A stretch of 64,000 nt of DNA from Casuarius casuarius. Lineage: Eukaryota; Chordata; Aves; Casuariiformes; Casuariidae. Below the pieces are notes generated by a model. That model made no database searches. It was given only the letters and a program-made list of their open reading frames with translations, and was not told where the DNA came from. The position numbers and the translations under genes were made by a program. Numbering within the stretch: position 1 is the first letter of the stretch; the number at the start of each line of letters is the position of its first letter. The DNA is taken from the NCBI GenBank assembly GCA_003342895.1, contig PTFA01000101.1, positions 372,001 through 436,000 of the forward strand, read 5' to 3'. Shown here piece by piece: positions 26,104 to 37,854 of the stretch.

Positions 26104-26485
26104 TGTGGCATACGACAACACAGACCACAAGAAGAATGGTGCAAGAAAGCCTTTATTGAAAACACAATGGCTGGTTATATAGCCACTAGCTCAGCCACTC
26201 CTCCAAGTATCTTCTTGGCCTTGTGGCATCTTGTGATAGGTGGGTAAGGTGTCTTCTGATGCCTAGCAGGCGGGCAGGACAGCCCAGCAGGACAGGCCCA
26301 CCGCAGCTGCTGGCACGTAGGCAGGGAGGCACACCGTGACTGCTGACACAGGCAGGGAGACACATGAGCAGTGGCAACTCACGTGCACACACTCTGGGCA
26401 CAAATCATGGTTACCACTTCATTACTTTCTGCCTTAAAGACTTTCTGCTGTCCTACACAGCATCACTCAATCTTGGTCCCCAACA
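26104..26485 (-). mobile_element. Solo LTR of an endogenous retrovirus, minus strand
   Basis: Read on the minus strand, the element begins TGTTGGGGACC and ends ATGCCACA, giving the TG...CA termini of retroviral LTRs, about 382 bp in all. Near the downstream end a TATA box (CTATATAA, about 26174-26181 on the plus strand) is followed within about 25 bases by CAATAAAGGC (about 26151-26160). U5 is short. This very compact R region resembles alpharetroviral LTRs, although I do not recognise the specific family. The flanks GGGATT (26098-26103) and TGGATC (26486-26491) agree at four of six bases, consistent with a mutated 6-bp target duplication. No primer-binding site or gag/pol sequence follows, so it is a solo LTR. 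It is distinctly GC-richer than its surroundings. Confidence 0.65.
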
Positions 26486-26489
26486 TGGA

Positions 26490-26900
26490 TCCTGCTGGAG
26501 CTAGAGAGAAGAATAAAGTAGTAAAAGCCACTAGTCAGGGCATTACTGGGAAAGTATGCCCATGTCTGTAAGGTGACCTTCTTTCAAAATTGTCTTGTTG
26601 CCTTTATCACCACCAAAAAACAGGGATGACTCCGTCCAGCAAGAAGAAATGGTTCAAGCTATATTTGGGCCAGAACTGCAAAAAAGCTCTTGGCTATCCA
26701 CGCCAACTGGGAGTGTCACTGTGTGTCCAGAGGTGTATTCCTCCATATCTTCTCCCCACTGCTAACCCGCGTGCTCATCCTCTGCAGCATGCCTGTAAGA
26801 ACTCTGCAAACACCGGGTCCCCCACAGGCTCCCCGCAGGGCAGGCTGGTCTGGGGTAAGACCACTCCCCACTTTCTTTGAGTTTGTTGCATTTATATAAG
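26490..26900. other. GC-richer unclassified block beside the solo LTR
   Basis: This block remains GC-richer than the desert around it, especially at 26740-26880. Plus-strand frames of 66-96 codons are open (26590-26880 and 26690-26899), but I recognise no domain and overlapping frames are equally open. It could be another degraded mobile element or single-copy DNA. Confidence 0.35.
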
Positions 26901-26904
26901 CAGA

Positions 26905-29900
26905 AAATCCTTAGCTTCCTGATTTAACCCTCATTTATGCATAGGGATAAAAAAAAGAAAATATTATTAAGCAAGTCTTAAGGTCAGGCTTTGAACTGCA
27001 GCAGGAGAAACAGAGAGTTGAGAGTGCAAAAAACCCATAATTTGAATGTACACTTGGCAAGCGCTGTTTAGCTTCTCTTACAGAGGAGTTCCCAAGATGT
27101 ATCCTGAGCATTGTAACAAGGGGTGTAGAGTTTGGAACAGCATTTACCTGTCTGAAAGGCATGCTGTACTCTGGACTGCCTTGATCTCTCCCATTTACTC
27201 CCTTATAGTATAACAATTTAGAAATGGGAAGATTTAAACATAATAGTGATTTCTCTTTCTGACTCATAGGTTTACTTTCTAGGGATGGATTAGGGAAGCT
27301 AAACTGCAGGTATATCCATGCATTACAGCTGATTTCAAACATTTTCCCAGACTGCTCCATAAAGTGGCTATTGCAGAGAGAGAGAGATCTCCCCATGGAA
27401 GGGTGTCTGCCTTCTGCAGTGGACAGCTCTGGTCTAGCTGCTCTGTGCCCGCAAAATATTGCTGACAAAGAGTTATTTGAATGATATAAATAAACCTAAC
27501 TGAACAGAAATTATTTTTTTTCTTTCTTGTTAAAACTACCCACAATCTTTTTTACTTATTTAACAGCTAAAGGCTGTATTCAAATATCAGCTCAACATTT
27601 GACTCTAATATATTTGTTTTAGTTGTTAAACAACTGAATTTGTTTGAACTCAAATGGTTGGCCTTGTAATTTTCAGAGATATGGTAAAAATATTGGAGAT
27701 CTGAGACTTTCAAGGTATGTCAGAGTGATGACAGTCATAAACAGGCATTTACAGACTTGATAGACATAATTCCTTTACAAGGAGTCACTAAGAAAACAAT
27801 GTTTAAATACGAGCCTGTTAAATAGAACAGCAATGAGTCTGAAATTCAGTGAGTACAAAAAAAAAGTAATTCCTGAGTCAATTAGCAAGTTCAAATTAAA
27901 TTTGTTTTTTTTAAAATTCCTGTAAAAAAAATTCTCCTGTGATTGCATAAAATAAACTATTATAAGATTCAGGGACTTGGGGGGCGGGGGGGAACAACCC
28001 TTGCTGTAGAAAGAAAAACCTTATATAGAGAGTTTATCTTATCAAAAAGAAGGTTAAGCAATTATTTTATCAGTTTGTTGGTAGTGTAGTGGAAGTCTTC
28101 AGGTATAAATGTCTCTTTATTATAGCAGAGATACAATGAATGGAAATATAAACTTTGGAAGCAGATCACCTGTTTTAGCAGTGAGGACAGTTAGCTACTC
28201 AATAAGCTGACTTCTGTAATCTCTCACTAATGCATCAAGTTGATATAAATTCCACTTCTCTTACTCTGGTGATCATTCTTAAAGAATAGTGAAGGGCAAA
28301 CTGTGACAGAGGGACTTAGGAGACTTTTTGTGTGATTGAGTGTCATTTATGTACCAAGTGACTATACACAAATCCCTTTTCATGTAATTCACTCTTATAG
28401 TAACTTACAATAGAAATATTCTCACTGTTATCCTAAGAAAAAAAACACATAACCATGTAGATATGCAGATTAAAATAAATTTTTTTTCTGCTGCAATTGA
28501 AGCACCAGAGGCCAAGTCTTTATATCATTTACACTGGAATAATTGTGGAACAGCTGTAATAGGGAAAGGGAATTTGCTTTTGAGTAATGGACAGTGAAAT
28601 CTTGCCTAACTGATCAAATTTTTCCTGCACTTAAAATCAAAAATAAGGCTAGAGGCTAGATAGTTAAGTTTGTTTTCCTTTTTAGTGAAAAAAAATAATG
28701 CTTATCATCAGCGTTAAGCCTCCTTTGACACAATTTTTATAAAATCATTATCCAAGAAAAAAAACAAAACGCATAACACTAAAATTCAGATATTTACAGT
28801 TTGAAAATTAATCCTACACATATCATAAATTAGAAGCAATGGATCAAGCTTGCCAGACTGACATCAGAAAGTATGAAGATTTCTTTCCTTTGGCTGACTG
28901 GAGGTTGAGAACGTAGGCTCCAGAACAGTGAACTTCAGTACATCTCTGTTAATCCACAGGAACACAAAGCATGCTTATGTAGTTCCTATTAGCCCAGTCA
29001 ACAAATTCCTTAAACAAATACTTAATTTTAAGCATGTTTATAACTCTCATTAATTTTATTGGGACCTAGGCATATAATTGAAACTAAGAATGTTCTTAAT
29101 TAACTTGCAAATGTCCATATCTTTTTAGCCTTTTCTTTACTAAAGCCAGCATGTGTTGTTTCTGATTTTGTCTGATCATTTTAATTCAGCATATTGATAG
29201 TTGGCCTTAATTCAGAAAAACGTTCATCAGGATATATGAAAATCTTTAAGATTTAGGATTTTATTCAAATTATTAGAAAACAATTAGAAAATTTCTAGAA
29301 AATGCCTTGAGATTTTTATTAAGAGACCACAGAAATAAGGAAATGAATCAATTTTTGCACAAGAATATTTTGCTTTGCTAGGGACATCCACGAGGTTCAT
29401 TTACTTTTTCAATGCAGACAGATTTATGTATTCAAAAAAATGAGAAAATTGTCAAAATGCCAATGAGAGTTTGATACCTGATGATTACTGTGAATTTTTG
29501 CACATGTGTTTTCAGTGGAAAAGAATTTCATCAATTTGTCATATCAGTAATTTATCCATTCTTGTAATTGGATCCAGAGGGTGTCTAGCCTAGGGGATAT
29601 AGCTGCAGTGCTCACTAGATGCCACCTTTCCCCTGGACGTGAAATTGAGAGCATCTTCCACTATTTGGTGATGAAGGCAACTTCATCTGTTTCAATATCA
29701 CCTACCACTTCTTTCCTCTGTGGGTTGAAGCTTAATCAATCTGCCTATATGACATCATAGTGTAATCATTGTCCTCAACCCACAAACAGAATCTTCCTTG
29801 ATTAGATTGAATTAAAAAAAATATATTCACTATGCATATACTATTAGTTCTGGTTTAATTTTTCTCGGTCTTTTAATAAAGCAGCATGGACCTTTTGCCA

Positions 29901-29980
29901 CCTTTATTCATGCTGAATAAGATCTTAATCTCGACTTAATTCTCAAGTCTACAGGTTTATATCTACAAATTAAAATGTTG
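26905..29980. other. Non-coding stretch
   Basis: No gene is recognised. The minus-strand open frame at 26935-27468 (177 codons) is the longest here. It has no signal peptide, membrane segment or known motif, and a second minus-strand frame overlaps it, so I leave it uncalled. G-runs occur at about 27979-27992. Confidence 0.5.
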
Positions 29981-29987
29981 GTAAAAT

Positions 29988-30027
29988 TGGGATTTAATCC
30001 CATAGAGTGGGATTTAATCCCATAGAG
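29988..30027. repeat. 20-bp tandem duplication containing a palindrome
   Basis: Two exact, adjacent 20-bp units (29988-30007 and 30008-30027) each carry the near-palindrome GGGATTTAATCCC followed by ATAGAG. The identity of the copies implies a recent duplication or gene conversion. Confidence 0.93.
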
Positions 30028-30029
30028 TA

Positions 30030-32690
30030 AGATTATTTCAAAGGAAAGTGCTTTCCAACTCCCGTAATATGGTAGATTTGTCCTTCAATAAGCACCTCTC
30101 TGAAGAGGTCAAGTGAGTTCCTAGAGTCTGTTCAAAATATATATGAAAAAGATGAATAACAGGTTGAGAAATCTTGTACTAATGCATCCTGCCTGCTGGG
30201 CAGGGGACAAAAGTTATGCAGTGTGTTAATTTGTTATGTAGAACAAGAGTGACACAGTGAAAATTGGAAGTCCTTTTACATCAAGTGAAATAAATATGAG
30301 ATTTTTTCAAAGATACATTATAGCTACCTGCTGAGTACAGGGAGGTATCTTACTGCCTGAAATTTTGGTGCAATATGTTGATTTTTGAGTATCTTGCCAC
30401 AAACTACTAATTAATATAAAATGAAAGAGTCTCTCAATCTGTAATAGACTAAAAAAAGCCCACTGAAATTATCAGTGAATGGCATTTCAAAGATGATAAT
30501 TTATTTTTGCCCTGAACAAGACACTTTAAAATATTTTCAAGGACATCACGTCTTCGGGCTTTAAAATATCAACTAATTATCAAATCAATGATCATTTGGG
30601 GGAAAGTAATGAAGTATGGAAAATAACCACTTCAAATTATATAAGTCATTACTGTAAAGTATTTAAAACTGGTAAGTCATTAGCAAAGAGATTTAATATG
30701 TGGGTATTAAATGCCTTAAAAGTTTGATAAAAAAGCAAATTGCATTTTAATTGTCATAATTTCCTTTAAAATAAGTAACTTGCCCTTTAAGCTTTTTGCG
30801 CTTTATCTATCACTAGTTTATTTTTCTAAGGAAATAATTATTCATTTACTTAAATTATTTTCAGTTTTTTAAAAAGTTCAAACCACTTTATGTTACTATC
30901 AAATGCTGGGAGTTATTTGAAACAGCCAGTAGAAGGACTCAAAGTTCAAGATAGGAAACACTCAAGGATGTGATTAGCTTGACTAGCAAGTCAAGCACAT
31001 GACTATTCAGTTCCATTAGAGATGAATATGCATAAATATCTCCAGGCTTAGGATATTGTTTTTTATATTCTAACATTTTTATTTGCTTAATTAAACCTTT
31101 ATTTTACAGTATCGGTAGCTTCAAACTTTCTTACACATTTCAAAGAATCTTTCCTCTTGTTCATTTTTGCAAGCAGCTTATCGTGTGTGTGCTCATTAAT
31201 GGGCAGATTTGGAGGAAGGGAATGGGGAGAGTAGGAAGGGGCAGAACAATTTCTCCTTCCTTCACTACAGTCTTTCTTTTCCTTCTGCCCCTGTGGAACT
31301 TCTCACCAATGCGGTCTATAGGCAATGCGACCAGTGCTAATGGTTTGGATATTCGCCTGATCTACAGTGTATCTATCTTGGGTATCTATCAATCTACACT
31401 GTTTCTGGGAGTACAGAATTTGAGCTAAGCACTCGCCAAAAATGAATAGACACTCTTCTTTGTTATCTCTATGCCACTTTATTAGTAGAGAAAACCCCAC
31501 TCTGCATACTCCTGAGCCTCCCACTTTATTCACTTTCTACCCTGAAAGTACCCTGCCAAAGGGAAACCCTTCTCCTCTTTATAAATTTTAGGAGATAAAA
31601 ATTCTTGCCCTGGGACATAGGCAACTCATTGACATGGGCAATATTAAGTGTCTTACATATAGTTATGGAGGAACTACTACATCCAGTATTTCATCATGAT
31701 TTGGGCAGACAAATCATAATGACTGCTTCTTCCAAAGCCCAGTTAACTTCTGTACATACAGTTGTACCCCATTGTATATAAGCTCCATATTACATATGGC
31801 ATAGGTACTTTATACATAATGTACACATCTCCTTTTAAAACGTTTTTGGTCACATACTATTCATGTTACAAAACCTCACAAACTTTGTTAGAAAATTTGG
31901 GATTTCATTTCTTAGATGACAGAAGAATGTGCAATGTTGGAAAAACTTGCTGTCATATTACAACACAGTGCCTCTTCCCTGTCTCAAAATGAATGGGGGA
32001 AGATTTGTTCTAAACTTCTCTCGCTTTTTGTCCAACACTTCTAATTCTCTACCTCCCATGTTGGTGATTTTAGCCTTTATTTGACTAAGACCTTCTATTT
32101 TCCTCAGTTATCCTCTAACCTATAAAGATCTGCTGCAAAGTCACTCCACATGTCAAAGTCTGTTTTAAATCCATAGGAGATGCCCGTGCTTAATATCTAA
32201 GTTCAAATACATATTCTGTATTTCATGCATGTCGGGGGAAGAGGTTCTCTAGTCAAACTTTTTGCTTATAATTAATGCAAGCTTTTTAATTTCTTTTTCC
32301 CTCTAAAAAGACAAATCACTTATTTGTGTGAGTTGTCTGGATTCCTTCATAACCCCATTATAATATCATGTGTGAAAAGCCCCCAAATATAAGTGATCAA
32401 TTATTTTGTGCATTTGGGGAGAATTAATGAAGGAAAACTAAGGCATACAAGAAAAAATAAAAGTTTGATTCTGTCAGGATGACATGGTGCATTATAAAAT
32501 GTGCTCACTGCCGTGCTGTTCCAGCAGCAAATAACTATGTCTCTGAACTAGTAGCAATTTACACCCATGTATGCCTGCAGTGCATCACTATCTGTCCTGC
32601 TTTACACTGTGCTTAGTACTTGAGCCCAAAAGCTATTTTTCACCCTATTGCTCTAATGAGTTAATACATAGGAATAACCCCATTTATTCC
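30030..32690. other. AT-rich non-coding stretch with enhancer-like sequence
   Basis: No gene is seen. The part 30480-30870 is packed with AT-rich homeodomain-type cores (TAATTA, ATTAAT, TAATTG and similar) interleaved with non-repetitive sequence. This is the look of many vertebrate conserved non-coding elements, but conservation cannot be judged from a single sequence. A small inverted repeat (ACAGTGTA / TACACTGT) lies at about 31363-31402. Confidence 0.4.
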
Positions 32691-32695
32691 ATCAG

Positions 32696-32814
32696 GCGCA
32701 GACCCAGCATCCAGGTCACCCGAGTGACTTGCTTTGGAAATGTGTGCCACGATTGTAATGCGAACCTAGATCTCCCATGGCCAGCTCCATGTTTCAGCTC
32801 AACAAATGAAAAAG
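32696..32814 (+). other. Exon-like segment flanked by splice-site consensus
   Basis: An acceptor-like TTATTCCATCAG ends at 32695 and a strong donor-like AAAG/GTGAGG begins at 32815. The 119 bp between them are open in one frame (within the open frame 32571-32900) and GC-richer than their surroundings. The encoded peptide is cysteine-containing but matches nothing I recognise. An alternative reading is a tRNA-derived SINE fossil, because GCGAACCTAGATCTCCC near 32760 resembles a B-box with its flank. Neither reading is established. Confidence 0.2.
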
Positions 32815-32904
32815 GTGAGGAAGACTTTCATGATAGTGTGCTGGTCATGTTTGCAACATCCTTAATAACATCCTCAGTGGTGGGACTTTCTAGTACCTAA
32901 CCTC

Positions 32905-33130
32905 AAAAGAGGTTACACCTTGGATTTCTGACGGATTGTGAACAAATCAAACAACGTAAAGCTCTCACTTCCACAATGTCAAAAAGTTTCATTACGAGAG
33001 GAAAAATCTCTAGTGGATTATATTGTTGCATGTTCAGTGATTCTGTAATTTAAAAAAAAAACCAATTTTCATTTTTATTTTATTAGATAGTAAGAAACAC
33101 ATTAAAAACTGTAGCTGTAAGCTTAAATAG
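32905..33130. other. Non-coding stretch
   Basis: AT-rich sequence with A-runs and no gene. Confidence 0.5.
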
Positions 33131-33133
33131 CAC

Positions 33134-33165
33134 AATAAAAACATCTACCAAAAAAAAAAAAAAAA
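33134..33165 (+). repeat. A16 run preceded by AATAAA
   Basis: AATAAA at 33134-33139 is followed by an A16 run at 33150-33165. As at 23.78 kb, this resembles the tail of a retrocopied transcript, but the spacing of 10 bases is short and the upstream sequence is not recognised as any gene. It may be a simple A-rich tract. Confidence 0.3.
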
Positions 33166-33169
33166 TACC

Positions 33170-36100
33170 CACCCTGGCTTTGTGTTCTCTCTAGTCTGCT
33201 TGTTTATTTTTTACCTACTTTTTTACCAGTGGTAAGAAAAATTTTTGGATAGGCTGCTTATCCAAACCTACTGAAGCTCCTTCAATACAATCTTTCCTGG
33301 TTCCCAAACACAGTGTTACCTCCTCAATTAGCCCCAAGTTACTTCTCGCTTCCATCATTTTGAGTAGAGTCCTTCAGTAAAAGCCAAGTGGCTGCACTGC
33401 AGGTGGATGGAAAATTTCAATCCAACCACTATGGGGACAATTTACTTTGGTCTCTCAGTTATTTATTTTCAAAGTGCTTGAATATAATTTCAGTTTTTCC
33501 CACTAACTTTGTCAATGTTGAACTGATAGTGACAGATGAACACAGACAGTGATGGGTTTTAGTGGAAATATTTTGGAGTAATTAAAGTAACATTGTGTGG
33601 GGAAAGAGGTTGCAGCAGTTAACCAATTTTCTATTAGCAGGGATGTAGAAAATTCAGTCTGGAGGATTCAACAGAGAGAGAGAAAATAAATTTCAAAATT
33701 AAGACTGCAATATCTTTTCTCATAGATATTATTCTTCCTGAAGTACGGCTTACCAGTTTTACAAGTTATGCAAATCCAAAATGTAAAATTTGTGATGCCT
33801 TGCTATCTGCATTTTTGGAAGCTAGTGAGAGAATCAACAAGTGGGGAGAAATTACTTTGATTTAAGCTGGTGAAGGAAATACAACAGCTGGCGCTTTCAT
33901 CCAGAGTGATTTTTGGCTGTGTGGCTGAAGTGAAGCAGTTTCTCAAAAAGCAAACTTCCATCTTACCTGCTCAGACTTCTACTTGTACTAATAAAACAGA
34001 CAAAACTATAGAAATGGCCTAAGAGAACTTTATCCTTCTCAGCTACCTGTGGAAATGTCCTGTTTTTGACAAAACTTGTCTCAGGTCCCCAATTCAATTT
34101 CTGAGGAAAGAGAGATTTTTGTTTACTTTCTATGCTATGATGAGGTATAAAGAAAAATCGAGGCAAATCTTCCTTTGGTTTCATTGTCTCACTGTGAGGA
34201 GAGGTTTGAAAGTGGCTCTCCCATGCCGATGTTGACTAGATGCTAATGTAGAGCCAGTGGGATTGGATGGACTGTAAGAGCTTGATATTCCTTCATACCC
34301 GGTCTGGCCATTTAAAAGATATCTTATTTATGGGATACCTTGCAGAGAACTCCTATGGAGCAGTGTTTTCCTCTACTAGTTTCTCTGCTGCCCTAATATG
34401 AAATACTAACGTGTCTGAATTTCTTCCACACTGCTCCAGAGGCGAGCCCACACTGCAAACTGGCAACCTGAGCTTCCTTTAGTTGTACCCTCTTAGACAC
34501 TAGAGCTGAATCGATTATGCTACAGAGTTAAAAAATATATATATTTTAAAAGAGAAAACTGAGATATGCTGTAAACTAGTGCAGTTACATTTACCTCGTA
34601 CTTGCTTATATCAAGTTGGAATTAGGTTCTAAATTGTATGTTAAACTTGAAGAAAATCTCTCTTCATGCCTTGCCTTACAAACTAGCTCCTAAGCGGCTG
34701 TTTAAGACAGTGGTGATTGAGCAGTTGGTTTCAAGATTATCCTCTCAGCAGAAAGCAAGTAGTGGTCTTCTGGGGATCCTGGTGGATTTCTAAGTAGGTG
34801 CTGCAGGGATCAATGCCACTTTCATTACTCTTTTCACAGTTAATCAATGAAGCACATACTGTGACTTAGCAGTGGTTGGGAACACACATGTCACAGCCCT
34901 CGAGGAAATAGAAGTATAATGCTGCAGGATGTTCGTATTCTCTGCGCTGAAAGACTGATCTACAGAGTCAGAGAAAACCATCTGTTATTACCTAGCAAAT
35001 TTCCTCCTAAAGAAACATGTGCTTCAGCAGATTGTTTTACTTCACTACTCTAGAAAGATTAAAACAAGCACAACTGCTTAGATGACAAACACTCCCATAC
35101 TCTTGCAGACTGTTTTTGAGTTATAAAAATAATACGCTCTAATAAAAGGCTTTGGTGTGTAGTTTTTCATTTTTTTTCTTCCACATTTATAAGAAGAATA
35201 AAGAACCAGCTCGGAAAAACAAGTAGGACAATTACATTATGGGAAAGAGTCGCAGCTGACACCGGAATAGTTCAGAAACAAATCTCCAGAAATCACTTTA
35301 CGTGCACAGATTTAATACTAGTCCAAGATTTACACACAGTGTAAATATAGGTTATTACAATTGTTACATCATTAGGAATGAAGTAAAAATTAAAAGTTAG
35401 TTCTTTATAATGGCTATAGCTGGAGAAAACAGGTGACTAAAAATGCGGATCACTTGCTATCAATGCTATCTTTCATTATTAAACAAAATGATAGCTATGA
35501 TTAGAAAATCAGTGATTTTTCAAATGGTATCTCTTCAGTGATTGACTTGCTCCAAACTTCCAGGCATTTTGGATGAAGATACCTTTCTACACTTTTTCTA
35601 GACTTTGTCTGTTTTCTACTGTGTAGCTATATTTTGGCCCTTCCTATGCCATTCTATAAAATGTACTGCCAACAATAAAATTTGAGACTGAGTTGAATAA
35701 TATTGTAAATATAATTGGACAGCCATAAATTAAATCCATTGTGTAAATGCCAAATGCCACTAATATTGTAAATTATATCTATCTATCTTATTAAATTGCT
35801 AATTAAAGTAGATTTTTTCCTCTGGCTGCACCTTTTAACAACTGTTTTCTTAAAGGTTATGATTTCTTCTGCAAAATGCCTCACTGAAAAAATTGCATGC
35901 TGTTATCTGACCTCAGAAATATTATTCCTGGTGATGGTTTTTGAGGATGCATTAAGGACCAAAGAGAACAATTTGATTTCTAGAGTCTGGGCCACTGGCC
36001 CTGAGAAAATCTCACTTTGATTCATAAACTGAAAAAATCTGAAGTTACTGCTAGAAAATTATTATGGACCTTCACTCTACATAATTTACCTGATTGCCTG

Positions 36101-36990
36101 CCTGTTTTGCTTGGTTTTAACATAGAATTTTCTATTATAAACTAAAACCACTTCCTGTATCTTGAACTGAGCTATTGTGTACTTCAAGGAACACATAGGT
36201 CACAATAAATGTAAGACAGCTAGGAAGTTGTGATAGGCAGAAAAATTTGGACGTAATCTACATGTATGGAAGGCTTGCCAGCCTTCGCTGAGTAATAAGT
36301 AGTCTCTTAAACTCACATATGGCCAGTGTCCAACATCTTCCCTTGCTCTGTGTCTCCCAAGTCTTAACTGATAATTGATACTGCGTGGACAGATTGGTGT
36401 AACAACAGGAATTCTACTTCCGATGGATGCAGAAAGCTTACAATATATATTGCTCGACATGGGATCCGATGTCAACAGCATAATTCCTCAAAAAAGAGAG
36501 CACTTTTTTTAAAGTACAGTAATTCCAATAATTGGTGCTGGAAAATAGCTAACGAATAAGCATTTGTGGTGACCAAGAAGAGCTTCACATGAAGTTATTT
36601 TATATACTATGCTTCAAAGGAAGATTCCTTCACCAATGAAGTTCATTTTTTCTTTTTATTTAAAAGGTAGAACTAGAAGAAAAATGAAAAGATTTCTAAG
36701 ACTCAAACCTTACTTTGCTTTACATACTCATACAAGAAATGAGCAAGACAGATATAAACTGCAATGTACAAATTCCATTCACAAATAACAATAATAAAAA
36801 GCTAAATTATACAATTATACTGTCTAATAATGAAGAGTATGCATCTGCTTTGTGAGACGAAAAAAGAAAGAAAAGGCTATGGAAGAGTTTTTCTCTTAAT
36901 TGAGAGTTTGGATACCCTTTCTGAATGTTCACTGTAGTTTTTAACAAGCTGAATAAGAAGCAATGCCAACTGACTACCATTTTTAGCTAT
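33170..36990. other. Non-coding stretch
   Basis: No gene or identifiable transposon is seen. The minus-strand open frame at 36200-36481 (93 codons) is not recognised. The segment 35200-35560 is non-repetitive and rich in ATTA-type cores. A 13-bp string TAATATTGTAAAT occurs at about 35698 and again at 35761. Confidence 0.45.
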
Positions 36991-36993
36991 GAG

Positions 36994-37016
36994 TAAAACA
37001 AAACAAAACAAAACAA
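36994..37016. repeat. (AAAAC)n short tandem repeat
   Basis: About four and a half perfect AAAAC units. Confidence 0.9.
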
Positions 37017-37019
37017 ATC

Positions 37020-37785
37020 TGTATAAAAAGTTAAAATGCTGAGATCTTTCTAGTAAGAACCTTGTGCAAGCTGGAAAAGATTTTCCTCAACAATATCGGA
37101 TCTGAGCTTCTCTTCTTAAAGCTGGGCACACTGACAAGTGACTAAAGGAATTTCAGGTATCAACAGCCTATTGCAGTTGCAACACGTCAGTGCGGATCTG
37201 GTGTCATTTCCCTAGTCCTGCTGTGAGCTCAATGTCTTAAGCACAGTGCTTGATAATATTTCGTCTGTAATAGGCATTATATTATCCAGTGTAACATCAG
37301 CATCAAAGGTTAAGAAACATTTTGGTGGTATTTCTGCTTTGTTCTCCAAAAGAAAGTTATTTGTAATCAAAAAATAATTATTTTACTCATTTTCTTAGTA
37401 ATGATATTAAAATGCATGAGTATGAATTTTCACAATGTTCGTCAATGTGTTAATGCTTAGTACACCAAGTTAATGGAATGGCATACTTAGAGTTATTTTT
37501 GTCTAGCTCATGTTTTTCTTTAAATGACCATCAATGTTCCTGCAGCAATGTTACCTCTAGAAAATGTTTCCATGGTGAGGGCAAGGAAAGCATTCTATCA
37601 GAAATACTTATTTCTGTGATATAATATAGAAATGAAGGCAAGTGGTTAAAAAAAAGTCTATAGGAACTGCATTCTGGGAAATTTAGTAACGACTAAAAAG
37701 GTTCTGATGTGCAATTAAATTAACAAAATGATATTTCACATGACAAAGTGTTACACTCGGAATCTGTTTGCTGGCAGAGAGGAAG
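37020..37785. other. Non-coding stretch
   Basis: Nothing recognised. Confidence 0.5.
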
Positions 37786-37790
37786 CACAC

Positions 37791-37848
37791 TTTACATATA
37801 CTTACACATACATATACATACATATATATGTGTGTATATATATATGTA
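37791..37848. repeat. TA/CA-rich microsatellite
   Basis: Mixed (TACA)n, (TA)n and (TG)n tract of about 58 bp. Its central ACATATATATGT-type portion is self-complementary. It underlies the tyrosine/valine-rich stretch of the minus-strand open frame at 37683-37991, which is therefore not called. Confidence 0.9.
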
Positions 37849-37854
37849 GTCAGA

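Noticed and set aside
26935..27468. 177-codon minus-strand open frame
   Set aside because: No recognisable domain, signal peptide or membrane segment; another minus-strand frame overlaps it and no splice context was seen.
29988..30027. Possible CRISPR-like repeat
   Set aside because: Only two directly adjacent copies without spacers, in vertebrate-type DNA.
35130..35185. AATAAA followed by GT-rich sequence as a gene end
   Set aside because: Such pairs are frequent in AT-rich DNA and no upstream exon was seen.
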